Shown here piece after piece: positions 54,132-63,122 of a stretch of DNA of 64,000 bases (position 1 is the stretch's first letter; every line of letters begins with the position of its first letter). The position numbers were made by a program, and so were the translations under genes. Source of the DNA: Nakamurella sp040546275 (GTDB lineage: Bacteria > Actinomycetota > Actinomycetes > Mycobacteriales > Nakamurellaceae); the NCBI RefSeq assembly GCF_040546275.1, contig NZ_JBEPNO010000012.1:62001-126000 (forward strand). Reading direction: 5' to 3'. A model generated the notes under the pieces. It ran no database searches, was not told the origin of the DNA, and saw only the letters and a list, made by a program, of their open reading frames with translations.

Positions 54132-56810
54132 TTGCAGACCCACGAGATCCGACGTCGATTCCTGGAGTACTTCGAGCGGGCGGGACACACCTACGTCCCG
54201 TCGGCCTCGCTGGTGTCCGACGATCCGACGCTGCTGTTCACGGTGGCCGGCATGCAGCAGTTCAAGCCGTACTTCCTTGGCCAGACCACCCCGCCTTTCC
54301 CGCGGGCGACGAGCGTGCAGAAGTGCGTCCGCACCCTGGACATCGACAACGTCGGCATCACCACCCGGCACAACACCTTCTTCCAGATGGCCGGCAACTT
54401 CTCCTTCGGCGACTACTTCAAGGCCGGCGCGATCAAGTTCGCCTGGGAGTTGGTCACCAACTCCCAGGACGACGGCGGCTACGGCTTCGATCCCGAACGC
54501 CTGTGGATCACGGTCTACGAGACCGACGACGAGGCCCACCGGCTGTGGCAGGAGATCGCCGGTATCCCACCGGAGCGAATCCAGCGACTTGGCATGGTGG
54601 ACAACTTCTGGTCGATGGGTACGCCGGGTCCCTGTGGTCCTGACTCGGAGATCTTCTACGACCGTGGTCCGGAGTACGGGCCGGAAGGTGGACCGGCGGC
54701 GTCCGACGGTCGCTACATCGAGATCTGGAATTTGGTCTTCATGCAGGACCAGCGGGGCCCGTCCGATGCGGCGGGCGCGTTCGAGATCCTCGGCCCGCTG
54801 CCGCAGCAGAACATCGACACCGGCATGGGCATCGAGCGTGTGGCCTTCCTGCTGCAGGAGGTCGACAACGTCTACGACACCGATCTGTGCCGTCCCATCA
54901 TCACTGCGATGGAAGACGCCTCCGGCATCAAGTACGGCGCGTCCACCGAGGTGTCCGATGACGATGTAAAGATGCGGATCATCGCCGACCACAGCCGGTC
55001 CGCGGTGATGCTGATCTCCGACGGCGTCACGCCCGGCAACGAAGGCGGCGGCTACGTCCTGCGGCGGCTGATCCGGCGGGCGGTCCGGTCCGCGCGGCTG
55101 CTGGGGGTTACCGATCCGGTGATGAGCAAGCTGGTCACCGTCGTCTCCGAGCTGATGAGTGATTCCTACCCCGAGATCGCCGACGACCTGGTGCGCATCG
55201 AGCGGGTCGCGGTCGCGGAGGAGAACGCCTTCCTCAAGACCATCGCATCGGGGTCCAAGCTGTTCGAGACCGCGGCCGCGCAGACGAAAGCAGCTGGCAG
55301 CACCCAGGTCTCCGGCTCTACCGCGTTCGTGCTGCACGACACCCAGGGCTTTCCACTGGATCTCACGCTGGAGATGGCGGCCGAGGCCGGATTGACCGTT
55401 GACACAATCGAATTCGACCGTCTGATGCAGGAGCAACGCAGCCGGGCCCGTGCGGATTCCAAGGCGCGCAAGGGCGGTCTGGAGGATCTGACGGTCTACC
55501 GGCAGCTGCTCGACGTCGGTCCGACCGAGTTCACCGGGTACGACGAGCTCGAGTCCGAGGGCACCGTCCGCGGCATCATCTCGGGCGGCAACCGGATCCC
55601 GGCGGCCGGCGAAGGCCGGACGGTCGAGATCGTACTGGATCGCACGTCCCTGTACGCCGAGTCCGGCGGCCAGGACTCGGACGCCGGAACCATTGTGGGA
55701 GATGGTTTCTCGGCCGAGGTGCTGGACGTCCAGAAGATCGACCGCAGGCTGTACGTGCACAAGGTGCGGATCGTGCACGGGGAACTGACCGAAGGTGCGG
55801 GGGTGCTGACGAAGGTCGACCCGGACTGGCGTCTCGGCGCGCGGCAGGCGCACAGCGGCACCCACGTCGTGCACGCCGCCCTGCGGCAGGTGCTCGGCCC
55901 GGATGCGTTGCAGGCCGGGTCCTACAACAAGCCGGGGTACCTGCGGCTCGACTTCTCCTGGTCCGGTTCGCTGTCCGCGGAGACCCGGAGCGAGATCGAG
56001 GAGGTCTCGAACCGGGCCGTCCGCAGCGATCTCGGGGTACGGGTGCTCTACGGCACCCAGCAGGAGGCCCAGGCCATGGGCGCGATCGCGCTGTTCGGCG
56101 AGACCTACGACGACACCGTCCGCATCGTCGAGATCGGCGGCCCCTGGTCGGTCGAACTGTGCGGCGGCACGCACGTCGAGCACTCCAGCCAGATCGGTCC
56201 GATCGCGCTGACCGCCGAGTCCTCCATCGGCTCCGGGGTCCGGCGGGTCGAGGCAGCGGTCGGGATCGAGGCGTTCCATCGGCTCGCCGCCGAGCGCACC
56301 CTGCTGCACGCCGTCGCCGGTTCGCTCAAGGTGCAGCCGGCCGACCTGCCGGCCCGGATCGAGACTCTCGTCGAACGACTGAGGGTTGCCGAGAAGGAAC
56401 TCGAGAAGTTTAGGGCGACAGCAGCTCTGGCGTCAGCGGGCACGCTCGCCGACGCGGCGATCCCGGTCGGCGAGGTCGACCTGGTCGCCGCGTCGATGCC
56501 CGAGGGCACCTCGGCCGCGGATCTGCGGACGCTGGCCACGGATGTCCGCGGTCGCCTGACCGGACGTCCCGCCGTCGTCGCACTGTTCGCCCCCTCGGGG
56601 GAGACGGTTTCCTTCGTGGTGGCATTGACCCCGGAGGCCACGGCTGCCAGGGGGCTCAAGGCGGGCGATCTGGTGAAGTCCTTCCTGCCGCTGATCGGCG
56701 GTCGGGGCGGCGGGCGCCCCGACCTGGCGCAGGGCGGCGGTACCAATCCAGCGGGGACGGCGGACGCCGTGTCCGCGTTGAAGGGGGCTCTCGGCGGCCC
56801 GGCCCAGTGA
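54132..56810 (+). CDS. alaS: Alanyl-tRNA synthetase
   Basis: Charges tRNA-Ala and clears mischarged Ser/Gly. The 892-residue protein has class II motifs in its first 250 residues (NVGITTRHNTFFQMAGNFSF, FWSMGTPGPCGPDSEIFYD, NIDTGMGIERV). The editing domain has metal sites HSGTH and CGGTHVEH, and a C-Ala domain follows to the end. The TTG start has AGAAGGA just upstream. The stop overlaps the ruvX start (GTGA). This alaS-ruvX-mltG-aroE order is common in bacteria. Confidence 0.96.
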   Translation: MQTHEIRRRFLEYFERAGHTYVPSASLVSDDPTLLFTVAGMQQFKPYFLGQTTPPFPRATSVQKCVRTLDIDNVGITTRHNTFFQMAGNFSFGDYFKAGAIKFAWELVTNSQDDGGYGFDPERLWITVYETDDEAHRLWQEIAGIPPERIQRLGMVDNFWSMGTPGPCGPDSEIFYDRGPEYGPEGGPAASDGRYIEIWNLVFMQDQRGPSDAAGAFEILGPLPQQNIDTGMGIERVAFLLQEVDNVYDTDLCRPIITAMEDASGIKYGASTEVSDDDVKMRIIADHSRSAVMLISDGVTPGNEGGGYVLRRLIRRAVRSARLLGVTDPVMSKLVTVVSELMSDSYPEIADDLVRIERVAVAEENAFLKTIASGSKLFETAAAQTKAAGSTQVSGSTAFVLHDTQGFPLDLTLEMAAEAGLTVDTIEFDRLMQEQRSRARADSKARKGGLEDLTVYRQLLDVGPTEFTGYDELESEGTVRGIISGGNRIPAAGEGRTVEIVLDRTSLYAESGGQDSDAGTIVGDGFSAEVLDVQKIDRRLYVHKVRIVHGELTEGAGVLTKVDPDWRLGARQAHSGTHVVHAALRQVLGPDALQAGSYNKPGYLRLDFSWSGSLSAETRSEIEEVSNRAVRSDLGVRVLYGTQQEAQAMGAIALFGETYDDTVRIVEIGGPWSVELCGGTHVEHSSQIGPIALTAESSIGSGVRRVEAAVGIEAFHRLAAERTLLHAVAGSLKVQPADLPARIETLVERLRVAEKELEKFRATAALASAGTLADAAIPVGEVDLVAASMPEGTSAADLRTLATDVRGRLTGRPAVVALFAPSGETVSFVVALTPEATAARGLKAGDLVKSFLPLIGGRGGGRPDLAQGGGTNPAGTADAVSALKGALGGPAQ

Positions 56811-57304
56811 CGCCTCCGGTAGACAGCACCGGAGGCCGTTCGTCGGACGGCTCACAGGTGCCCGTCAGGGGTGTACGTCTGGGTGTCGACGTCGGTAGCG
56901 TCAGGGTGGGCGTCGCGAAGAGCGATCCCCACGGCATTCTGGCCACCCCGGTGGTGACCCTGGCTCGGGACGAGTCGGGCCAGACGGATCTGGACGCTCT
57001 CCGCGACCTCGTCCTCGAGTACGACGTGGTGGAGGTGGTCGTGGGCCTGCCGAGAACGTTGCGTGGTGCGGTGGGGACTGCTGCCACCGCCGCCCGCAGC
57101 TACGGACAACAGTTGGCCGCGAGGGTGGAGCCGGTGCCGGTCGTCTACGTCGACGAACGGTTGACGAGCGTCACTGCCAACCGTGTCCTGGCGGAACGAG
57201 GCATCAGGGAGAAGGCCCGACGGTCGGTCGTGGACCAGGCCGCCGCCGTGATGATTCTGCAGATGCGCCTCGACGCTCTGTCATCCGCCCGGGGTGTCCG
57301 ATGA
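56807..57304 (+). CDS. ruvX: RuvX/YqgF putative Holliday junction resolvase / pre-16S rRNA nuclease
   Basis: The 165-residue RNase H-fold protein has LGVDVGSVRVGVAKSD, VVEVVVGLPRTLRGAVG, VYVDERLTSVTANRVL and DQAAAVMILQMRLD; the acidic residues in the first, third and last pieces form the metal site. YqgF matures the 16S rRNA 5' end in E. coli. A 20-residue extra N-terminus is present. GTGA overlap with alaS. Confidence 0.93.
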   Translation: MTPPVDSTGGRSSDGSQVPVRGVRLGVDVGSVRVGVAKSDPHGILATPVVTLARDESGQTDLDALRDLVLEYDVVEVVVGLPRTLRGAVGTAATAARSYGQQLAARVEPVPVVYVDERLTSVTANRVLAERGIREKARRSVVDQAAAVMILQMRLDALSSARGVR

Positions 57305-57404
57305 GCGCCGGGGAGCGACGAGTGCGTAGTGAGCATCGCAGCGAGGGACGAGCGAGGAGCGGAACGCAGCGAGTGATGAGCACTTGCGCGAAGAGGCAGA
57401 AGCA
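57305..57404 (+). repeat. Degenerate GAGCGA/CGCAGCGAG-type repeat between ruvX and mltG
   Basis: The 100-base gap is filled with short near-repeats such as GAGCGACGAGT, GCGTAGTGAGC, CGCAGCGAG (twice), GAGCGAGGAG and AGTGATGAGC. Such purine-rich runs are seen between genes in other actinobacteria. The coding frame of mltG is open back to 57384, but ATG 57405 is the better start. Confidence 0.45.
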
Positions 57405-58724
57405 ATGAGCGACCAGCTGGGAATCTTCGACCGCGGCCGCGACGACGAGACCGGTGAGCTGAACCTCAACGAACTGCGGGCCGCGCTCACCCAGACCGCG
57501 TCGGCCGCGCCGCCCCCGCCTGCGAAGCGCACGCAGGCGCGACGTGAACAACGCGCGATCCGCAAGGCGGCAGCCAAGCGCCGCAAGCGCCGGATCCGGC
57601 ACACCGTCATCGCGGTCCTGGTCCTCGGGATCATCGCCGGCGGCGTCTTCGTCGGCTTCAAGGTGTGGCGCAAGGACTCGACAGCGATCCCGAACTTCAC
57701 CGGCGACGGCACCAGCGAGACGATCGTCCGGGTGGGCAGCGGCGACTCCCTGACCGACATTGCCGACACGCTCGCCGCGGACGACGTGGTGGCCTCGGCC
57801 CAGTCGTTCCTCGATGCTTCGGCCGAGAACGCCGATGTGCGCAAGATCAAGACCGGGTACTACAAGGTGCGACTGCAGGCTTCGGCGGCGGCGGCGGTCG
57901 ATGCGATCACCGACCCGAGAGCGCGGGTCGGGCAATTGCGGTTGATCCCGGGACGACAGCTCGCCGATGTGACGACCAAGACGGGCGGCGGCGGGGCGGT
58001 GACGCCCGGGTTCATCACCGAGATCACCAAGGCGGCGTGCGTGCCGCTGAACGGCGTCAACAACTGCTTCACCGCCGACCGGCTCTGGCAGGTGGAGGAG
58101 ACGGCCGATCCGGCCACGCTGGGTGTGGTGTCATGGGCGGTTCCGTCCGTGCTGAAGGCGCCGGATCCCAAGAAGCGGCTGGAAGGCATGTTGGTGCCGG
58201 GCGACTACGACGTCCCGCCGGGGTCCACTCCGGCCCAGGCCCTGCAGTCCGTGATCCGCCAGTCCACCGCCAACTGGAATTCGATGGACATCGTGGCCGC
58301 TGCGAAGGCGATCAGGAAGTCGCCGTACGAGGTGGCGGTGGTGGCCTCGCTCGTCCAGCGCGAGGCCGGAATCGCGGACATGCCAAAAGTCGCCAGGGTG
58401 GCCTACAACCGGCTGGCCCGGAACATGAAGCTCGAATTCGACTCGACGGTGAACTACTCCCTCGACCGGGCGCAGATCTCCACCACCGCAACGGAACGGG
58501 CGAACACGTCGCCCTACAACACCTATGCGACTGAAGGTCTGCCGCCGACGCCGATCAGTTCGCCCGGTCCGAATGCGATCGATGCCGCCCTGAATCCGGC
58601 CGACGGCAACTGGTTGTTCTTCGTGAAGATCGACCTCGACGGCAACTCCTGCTTCTCCGAAACCCTGGCTGCCCACAACATCTGCGTGGCCCAGGCGCGC
58701 AAGAACGGCGTGTTCGGCCGATGA
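57405..58724 (+). CDS. mltG: Endolytic transglycosylase MltG
   Basis: Cuts nascent peptidoglycan strands and releases them from growth. The 439-residue protein has a long basic cytosolic part (about 1-66, RREQRAIRKAAAKRRKRRIR), one membrane helix (about 67-88), and the YceG domain with GYYKVRLQAS, LEGMLVPGDYDVPPG, VVASLVQREAGIADMPKVAR (conserved Glu), FDSTVNYSL and SPYNTYATEGLPPTPISSPG. The His/Asn-rich C-terminus has a Cys pair (CFSETLAAHNIC). The stop overlaps aroE (ATGA). Confidence 0.93.
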   Translation: MSDQLGIFDRGRDDETGELNLNELRAALTQTASAAPPPPAKRTQARREQRAIRKAAAKRRKRRIRHTVIAVLVLGIIAGGVFVGFKVWRKDSTAIPNFTGDGTSETIVRVGSGDSLTDIADTLAADDVVASAQSFLDASAENADVRKIKTGYYKVRLQASAAAAVDAITDPRARVGQLRLIPGRQLADVTTKTGGGGAVTPGFITEITKAACVPLNGVNNCFTADRLWQVEETADPATLGVVSWAVPSVLKAPDPKKRLEGMLVPGDYDVPPGSTPAQALQSVIRQSTANWNSMDIVAAAKAIRKSPYEVAVVASLVQREAGIADMPKVARVAYNRLARNMKLEFDSTVNYSLDRAQISTTATERANTSPYNTYATEGLPPTPISSPGPNAIDAALNPADGNWLFFVKIDLDGNSCFSETLAAHNICVAQARKNGVFGR

Positions 58725-59593
58725 CGGCGGGGTCGCCACCCCCGGCGGGGTCGCCGCCGCACCGGGCCGCGGTGCTCGGTTCCCCGGTATCCCACTCCCT
58801 GTCGCCGGCCCTGCACACGGCCGGGTTCGCCGCGGCCGGACTCAGGGGATGGACCTACGAGCGGATCGAGTGCGACGGGGAACACCTGCCCGAACTGGTC
58901 CGCGCCAGTGGCCCGGAGTGGGCCGGGTACTCGGTGACGATGCCGGGCAAGGGGGCCGCAGCCGCCCTGGCGGATGTGGCGAGCGACCGGGTGGCCGTGC
59001 TCGGCGTGGCCAACACCCTGTTTCGCGGGCCGAGCGGCTGGCACGCCGAGAACACCGACGTCGACGGCGTTCTCGGTGCGCTGCGGTCCGCTGGAGTGAT
59101 CCCGCACCGGGTCCTGGTGCTGGGCGGCGGCGGCACGGCCCGGTCCGTGGTGGCCGCGCTGGCCGAACTCGGTGTTGACTCGCTGGTGCTGGCCGGACGT
59201 CAGCCGTCCAGCACCGCTGACTGCGTCGAACTGGCGGGCAGGCTGGGCCTTGCGGCTCGTACCTCCGACCTGAGCACCGACCAGATCGCCTCGTGCAGCG
59301 CAGAGGTCGACCTGGTCGTCTCCACCCTCCCGGTCGGGGCCGCCGACCACCTGGCCGGAACTCTCGCGGGTGTACCCACCCTGCTGGATGTCCTCTACCA
59401 TCCGTGGCCCACCCCGCTGGCCGCGGCCGGCCATGCAGGGCGGGTCACCGTCACCGGGCTGGACATGTTGCTGCACCAGGCATTTCGGCAGTTCGAGTTG
59501 TTCACCGGGCAACCAGCGCCGATGGCGGCGATGCGGTCCGGATTGCTGCGCGCCACCGGTGCCCGGATCCCGTTGGCGCTCGGGACCGGATGA
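58721..59593 (+). CDS. aroE: Shikimate dehydrogenase
   Basis: Reduces 3-dehydroshikimate with NADPH on the path to aromatic amino acids. The 290-residue protein has the substrate site SPVSHSLSPALH, the catalytic Lys77 in SVTMPGKG, Asp114 in ENTDVDG, and the NADPH loop VLVLGGGGTARSVVAAL. The end LDMLLHQAFRQFELFTG holds the conserved Gln. A short Pro-rich start precedes the fold. Both ends overlap neighbours by 4 nt. Confidence 0.94.
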   Translation: MTAGSPPPAGSPPHRAAVLGSPVSHSLSPALHTAGFAAAGLRGWTYERIECDGEHLPELVRASGPEWAGYSVTMPGKGAAAALADVASDRVAVLGVANTLFRGPSGWHAENTDVDGVLGALRSAGVIPHRVLVLGGGGTARSVVAALAELGVDSLVLAGRQPSSTADCVELAGRLGLAARTSDLSTDQIASCSAEVDLVVSTLPVGAADHLAGTLAGVPTLLDVLYHPWPTPLAAAGHAGRVTVTGLDMLLHQAFRQFELFTGQPAPMAAMRSGLLRATGARIPLALGTG

Positions 59594-60165
59594 GTGGTCA
59601 GCGAGGTGTTCAGAAGACGGCATCGACCACCGATCGCCGCCGGACCACGCGGTTGGTGGTCGCCCTCTGCGTCGTGCTGGCCTCGGCCGGCTGCATCGGC
59701 GCCTCGACGCTGGTCTGGTTCACCGTGCCGGGCGGGGCGTCCATCTCCGGGTGGGGGCACATCTCCGGTGGCCAGGCGGACGGCAACGGCCAGAACATCA
59801 ACGACGTGCTCGCCGGGCTGACCACTTCCACCTACCGTCCGGGGGTGCTCGCCGTCGTCATCGGGGTGCTGGCCCTGCTGGCCGGCCTCGGCATCGCGCT
59901 GGTGGCCAGAGGCGAGAAGCCGCACCGGATCCCGGCCGCCCTGCTCGCGCTGTGCGGTGCGGGCGGACTGACCTGGGGACTGCTGCGGGCACTGTCGCCC
60001 GGCGACCTGGCCGGCCTCTATCCCGATGCCTGCAATGGCAGTGGTCTCGGCCCCTGGCTGACGGCGGCGTCCTCGGTGGTGCTGCTCGCGGCTGCCGTCG
60101 TCGTGTTTCTCGGGCTGCTCGACCCGCCGCCCCCGGTAGCCCGGCGCGGGATCCAACCGGGCTGA
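59590..60165 (+). CDS. Hypothetical four-helix membrane protein
   Basis: The 191-residue protein has helices near 22-45, 87-107, 115-131 and 156-178. An outer loop after the first helix is Gly-rich (GGASISGWGHISGGQADG). No family is recognised. The ATG overlaps the aroE stop (ATGA), so it belongs to the same transcript. A Pro-rich cytosolic tail ends it. Confidence 0.75.
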   Translation: MSGQRGVQKTASTTDRRRTTRLVVALCVVLASAGCIGASTLVWFTVPGGASISGWGHISGGQADGNGQNINDVLAGLTTSTYRPGVLAVVIGVLALLAGLGIALVARGEKPHRIPAALLALCGAGGLTWGLLRALSPGDLAGLYPDACNGSGLGPWLTAASSVVLLAAAVVVFLGLLDPPPPVARRGIQPG

Positions 60166-60242
60166 CCCCGGGAGCTGCTCTCCAGCGCGTCGGTTGTGGA
60201 CAACGTCGCCGCGCTGAGGTGCTGTCGTGGGAGGGTGGCGAG

Positions 60243-60893
60243 GTGCGGGGGCTGGAAGTGCTGGCGATCGCCGGGTCGGTGCTCGTGGGCGCCGCTGCCG
60301 GCGGTGCCGTCCGTCTGCTGCTGGCACGGCTCCGGCGCGGGGTGGTGCTGCGTCCCGGACCGAGCGAGGCCGGACTGGCTCTGTTGAACGGTCTCGGGAC
60401 CTGGTTGTGCTGGGGCCGGCCGACCGTCGGGTTGACCTTGTTGGCCGGTCTCCTGCTGGTCACCCTCAGCGGGGTCGACCTCGTGCACCACCGGCTCCCG
60501 GATGCGATCACCCTGGGCGCGCTGCCCACGGCTGCGGTCGCCGTTGTCCTGACGGCCGTCCTCGTCCCTGGGTCCGGATCGCTGCCCTCCGCAGCGATCT
60601 CGGCTGCCGCACTGTGGGCAGTCTTCGCCGGGATGTCCCGGATCTCGCGGTCCTGGATGGGCCGGGGCGATGTGAAGCTCATTCCCACCCTCGGTCTGCT
60701 GATGGGCTACTTGTCGCCCGTCGCAGTACTCCTCGGTCTGCTGATCGCGTTCGTATCGGGATCGCTCATCGCCCTGGTCGGGCTGGCCATCCGTCGGTTG
60801 CACTGGAACTCGGCAATCCCGCTCGGGCCGTCCCTGCTCCTCGGCTGCTGGGTGGTGCTGCTCTTCCCCGGTGCGTTCGTCGGGCGGCTGTGA
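60243..60893 (+). CDS. A24-family prepilin peptidase
   Basis: The 216-residue membrane protein holds the two aspartate sites of type IV prepilin peptidases: GVDLVHHRLPDAI and GRGDVKLIPTLGLLMG. It has about six helices and lacks the N-terminal zinc methylase part, as in TadV- or actinobacterial PilD-like proteins. It would cut prepilin leaders. No pilin genes are seen in this window. GTG 60243 is preceded by GGGAGG about 10 nt away; GTG 60219 is an alternative. Confidence 0.86.
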   Translation: MRGLEVLAIAGSVLVGAAAGGAVRLLLARLRRGVVLRPGPSEAGLALLNGLGTWLCWGRPTVGLTLLAGLLLVTLSGVDLVHHRLPDAITLGALPTAAVAVVLTAVLVPGSGSLPSAAISAAALWAVFAGMSRISRSWMGRGDVKLIPTLGLLMGYLSPVAVLLGLLIAFVSGSLIALVGLAIRRLHWNSAIPLGPSLLLGCWVVLLFPGAFVGRL

Positions 60894-60921
60894 GCGGGCG
60901 GACGTGATCAGGAGGGTGTGA

Positions 60922-61839
60922 TCAGGTGGATGTGATCGGATGTGCGCCGACGACGGCCGCGCAGTCGGCCGGATCGAGGTGGAAGATCTCCGGCGCATCG
61001 TCGACCGGGATCACCGACACGCTGAGCTCCCCGTCGGGATACAGCCGCACCAGATTGAAACCTGAGGATCCATAGGTCCTCTCGTGACCCGGCGGAGCGA
61101 GCGGATCGGTGCGGATGGCCGTCGACGCTGCCACGGCGACCGGGATCCCACCGAGCAGGCCGGACCCGGCGAGGTGGTGGTGCCCGGCCAGGATGATCCT
61201 GACGTCGGAGCCGCGGACCACCGCTGCGAGGGCGGCCCGTGACGGGCGATCGAGGGCGAAGTAGGTCAGCAACGGTGACGGTGGAGGGAGCGGAGCGTGG
61301 TGCAGGACGAGGACCGTTCCGCCCGGATGGGGCGTTCGGAGCTCGGTGGCCAACTCCTCGAGGTGACCGGGTTCGAGCACGCCGTGGCCGGCCAGTACCA
61401 CGGTGGAATCGAGTACCACCACGCGGACCTGGGGTAGCGAGTGGACCTGGAGGATCGGGCCGGGATGGTCGGTCCGCCCGAGCAACTCGGTGTGGAATAC
61501 CGCGCGGACGTCGTGGTTTCCGGTCGCGTACACAACCACCGGGGCCAGCGGCTCGACGGTCGCCCGCAGCCGGCGGTAGGCGTCTGGATCGCCGGAGTCG
61601 GTCAGATCACCGGAGACCACGACGACATCGGGTCGCCGACCGTCGCCGGCTGCCCTGACCACTGCCGCTGCCACCCGGTCGAGGGCGGCGGCCGGGTCGA
61701 TCACCGCGTTGTAGAGCACGCCAGTGGTCGTCAGGTGGGTGTCGGAGAGGTGGGCGATGACGAGGTCCGGAACCTCCGCCGGCAGACCGTCGGGCGTTGG
61801 CAGTCCGGCCGGATCGAAAGGTGGGCCGAATGCCGTCAT
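60922..61839 (-). CDS. Metallophosphoesterase (cAMP phosphodiesterase CpdA-like)
   Basis: The 305-residue calcineurin-like enzyme has the metal motifs D33-x-H35 (HLSDTHL), GDLTDSGD, GNHD, LHHAPLPP and GHHHLAG. This set and the length fit CpdA/Rv0805-type class III phosphodiesterases, which cut cyclic nucleotides. The exact substrate is not proved. Its start overlaps the HAD gene stop (ATGA), so both are one transcript. Confidence 0.88.
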   Translation of the reverse strand: MTAFGPPFDPAGLPTPDGLPAEVPDLVIAHLSDTHLTTTGVLYNAVIDPAAALDRVAAAVVRAAGDGRRPDVVVVSGDLTDSGDPDAYRRLRATVEPLAPVVVYATGNHDVRAVFHTELLGRTDHPGPILQVHSLPQVRVVVLDSTVVLAGHGVLEPGHLEELATELRTPHPGGTVLVLHHAPLPPPSPLLTYFALDRPSRAALAAVVRGSDVRIILAGHHHLAGSGLLGGIPVAVAASTAIRTDPLAPPGHERTYGSSGFNLVRLYPDGELSVSVIPVDDAPEIFHLDPADCAAVVGAHPITST

Positions 61840-62624
61840 CGAATCTCCCTGCTGATCGGTGCTGAACGGCTCGTCGGTGCTGAAGGGCGGTCGCGCAGCG
61901 GAACCGAGTCGGATGCAAGCGCTCCGTGCTGCCTCGCCCAGTCGGTGATGCCCGGAAGCAGACCGGCCAGCGTCCGCGCTCGTACATCCGGTTCACCCAC
62001 CCCGCGGTCGAACCGGTCGACCATCGCGGTCCGGGCTCCGGCCAGCTGGGCCGCCGCCAGGTCGTGGAGCCAGCGGTCACCGACGGCCATCAACCGGGTG
62101 GGGTCCGAACTCGCGCCGATGCGGTCCAGCGCGGCCGCGACGATCCGCGGCAAGGTGTCGGGTTTGCCGGCGTCGGTGACGACCTCGTCGACGAGTTCGG
62201 CCAACCCGATCGCATCGATCACCTCGCGGACACCGATGCGATCGGCGTTGGTCACCACCACGACGTGCACCCCGGTCAGTGCACCGAGCAGTGCGGCGAG
62301 GCCTTCCGGCGCGTCCAGGGCGAATGCGGAGGCGGCCAGGTCGACGCGGGAACGCCGATACGCCTCGTCCACCTGGTCTGTGCTCAGACCGGCTGCCGCA
62401 GCGAGGATCTCGACGGCCTGGCAGCCGTCCTCGGCCGTGCTCAGATCGACCGCCACGGTGCCGATCGCCTTGCCCTCCAGGAAATAGCGGATCCCGTCGA
62501 TCAAGGCGGTGGCCCCAGCATCGTCGAGGTGGGCCGCGCAGTGCCGGGCATACGACAGCACCGGCAGATCACCCTCGTACAGGGTGCCGTCGAAGTCGAT
62601 TAGCAGGGCGAGTGGGTCCGGCAC
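61836..62624 (-). CDS. HAD-family hydrolase
   Basis: The 262-residue phosphatase-like protein has the nucleophile motif LIDFDGTLYEG (D10, D12), the motif II region VVVVTNAD, the lysine in DAGKPDTLPRI and the acidic end VGDRWLHDLAAAQLAG. It dephosphorylates a small molecule, not identified. GTG 62624 lies 7 nt after TACGAT, a probable leaderless promoter; the frame is open up to 63113 but that part is a shadow of the GlsB gene. Confidence 0.85.
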   Translation of the reverse strand: MPDPLALLIDFDGTLYEGDLPVLSYARHCAAHLDDAGATALIDGIRYFLEGKAIGTVAVDLSTAEDGCQAVEILAAAAGLSTDQVDEAYRRSRVDLAASAFALDAPEGLAALLGALTGVHVVVVTNADRIGVREVIDAIGLAELVDEVVTDAGKPDTLPRIVAAALDRIGASSDPTRLMAVGDRWLHDLAAAQLAGARTAMVDRFDRGVGEPDVRARTLAGLLPGITDWARQHGALASDSVPLRDRPSAPTSRSAPISREIR

Positions 62625-62631
62625 AGGTCGA

Positions 62632-62637
62632 ATCGTA
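62632..62637 (-). promoter_or_regulatory. Putative -10 element of a leaderless transcript
   Basis: TACGAT on the minus strand ends 7 nt before GTG 62624 of the HAD gene. No ribosome site lies between. Confidence 0.45.
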
Positions 62638-62665
62638 GGGCCGATGCTGACTGCGGAGACACCGA

Positions 62666-62705
62666 AGCCCTCCTCGCCGACCGGATTTGGTGGGCGGGGA
62701 GGGCT
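62666..62705 (-). terminator. Strong stem-loop after the GlsB gene
   Basis: AGCCCTCCTCGCC (62666-62678) and GGCGGGGAGGGCT (62693-62705) pair over 13 positions with one G-T wobble and a 14-base loop. The stem lies 18 nt past the GlsB stop and before the HAD promoter. It has no T-run, as is common in high-GC actinobacteria. Confidence 0.7.
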
Positions 62706-62722
62706 CTGGTGGAACAGGTGGG

Positions 62723-62995
62723 TCAGACGCGGGACTTGCTGCCGAACCGGGTCCAGAGGAACAGCACGATGATCGCGCCGATGATGGAACCGACGATCCC
62801 GGAGAGCTGGAAGAACCCGTTCTGGCCGTCTTTGTGGAAGAGCAGGTAGCCGAGGAAGCCGCCGACGAACGATCCGATGATGCCCAGCACGATGGTGGCC
62901 GGGATCGAGAGGTTCTGCTTGCCGGGGACGACGAGTCGTGCGATGGCGCCGGCGATCAGGCCGATGACGATCAGACTGATGATGAGGCCGAGCAT
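62723..62995 (-). CDS. GlsB/YeaQ/YmgE-family stress-response membrane protein
   Basis: The 90-residue protein has three membrane helices with Gly-rich packing (LIISLIVIGLIAGAIARLVV, IVLGIIGSFVGGFLGYLLF, IVGSIIGAIIVLFLW). It belongs to the small transglycosylase-associated or GlsB family, often induced by stress. The biochemical role is unknown. GGGAG lies 5-6 nt before the ATG. Confidence 0.92.
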   Translation of the reverse strand: MLGLIISLIVIGLIAGAIARLVVPGKQNLSIPATIVLGIIGSFVGGFLGYLLFHKDGQNGFFQLSGIVGSIIGAIIVLFLWTRFGSKSRV

Positions 62996-63107
62996 GTTTT
63001 CTCCCTAGGGGTGCGCGCGGAGTCTTTCTCCGAGCCCTAGCGGGAGTTTCCCGGATAGGGAGATTCTGATCGGCTGATCGCAGCGACCCGGGGTGTCTGA
63101 TCTGGGA

Positions 63108-63122
63108 CGACACGGCGTGTCG
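63108..63122. repeat. Short palindrome before the transposase
   Basis: CGACAC-GGC-GTGTCG forms a 6-bp stem 38 nt before the transposase ATG. It may be part of the insertion element's left end or a transcription stop from the flank. The true end cannot be fixed without the right side. Confidence 0.35.

Noticed and set aside
62625..63113. N-terminal extension of the HAD hydrolase to 425 residues
   Set aside because: Arg/His/Pro-rich shadow crossing the GlsB gene and its terminator; the phosphatase motif begins at GTG 62624.
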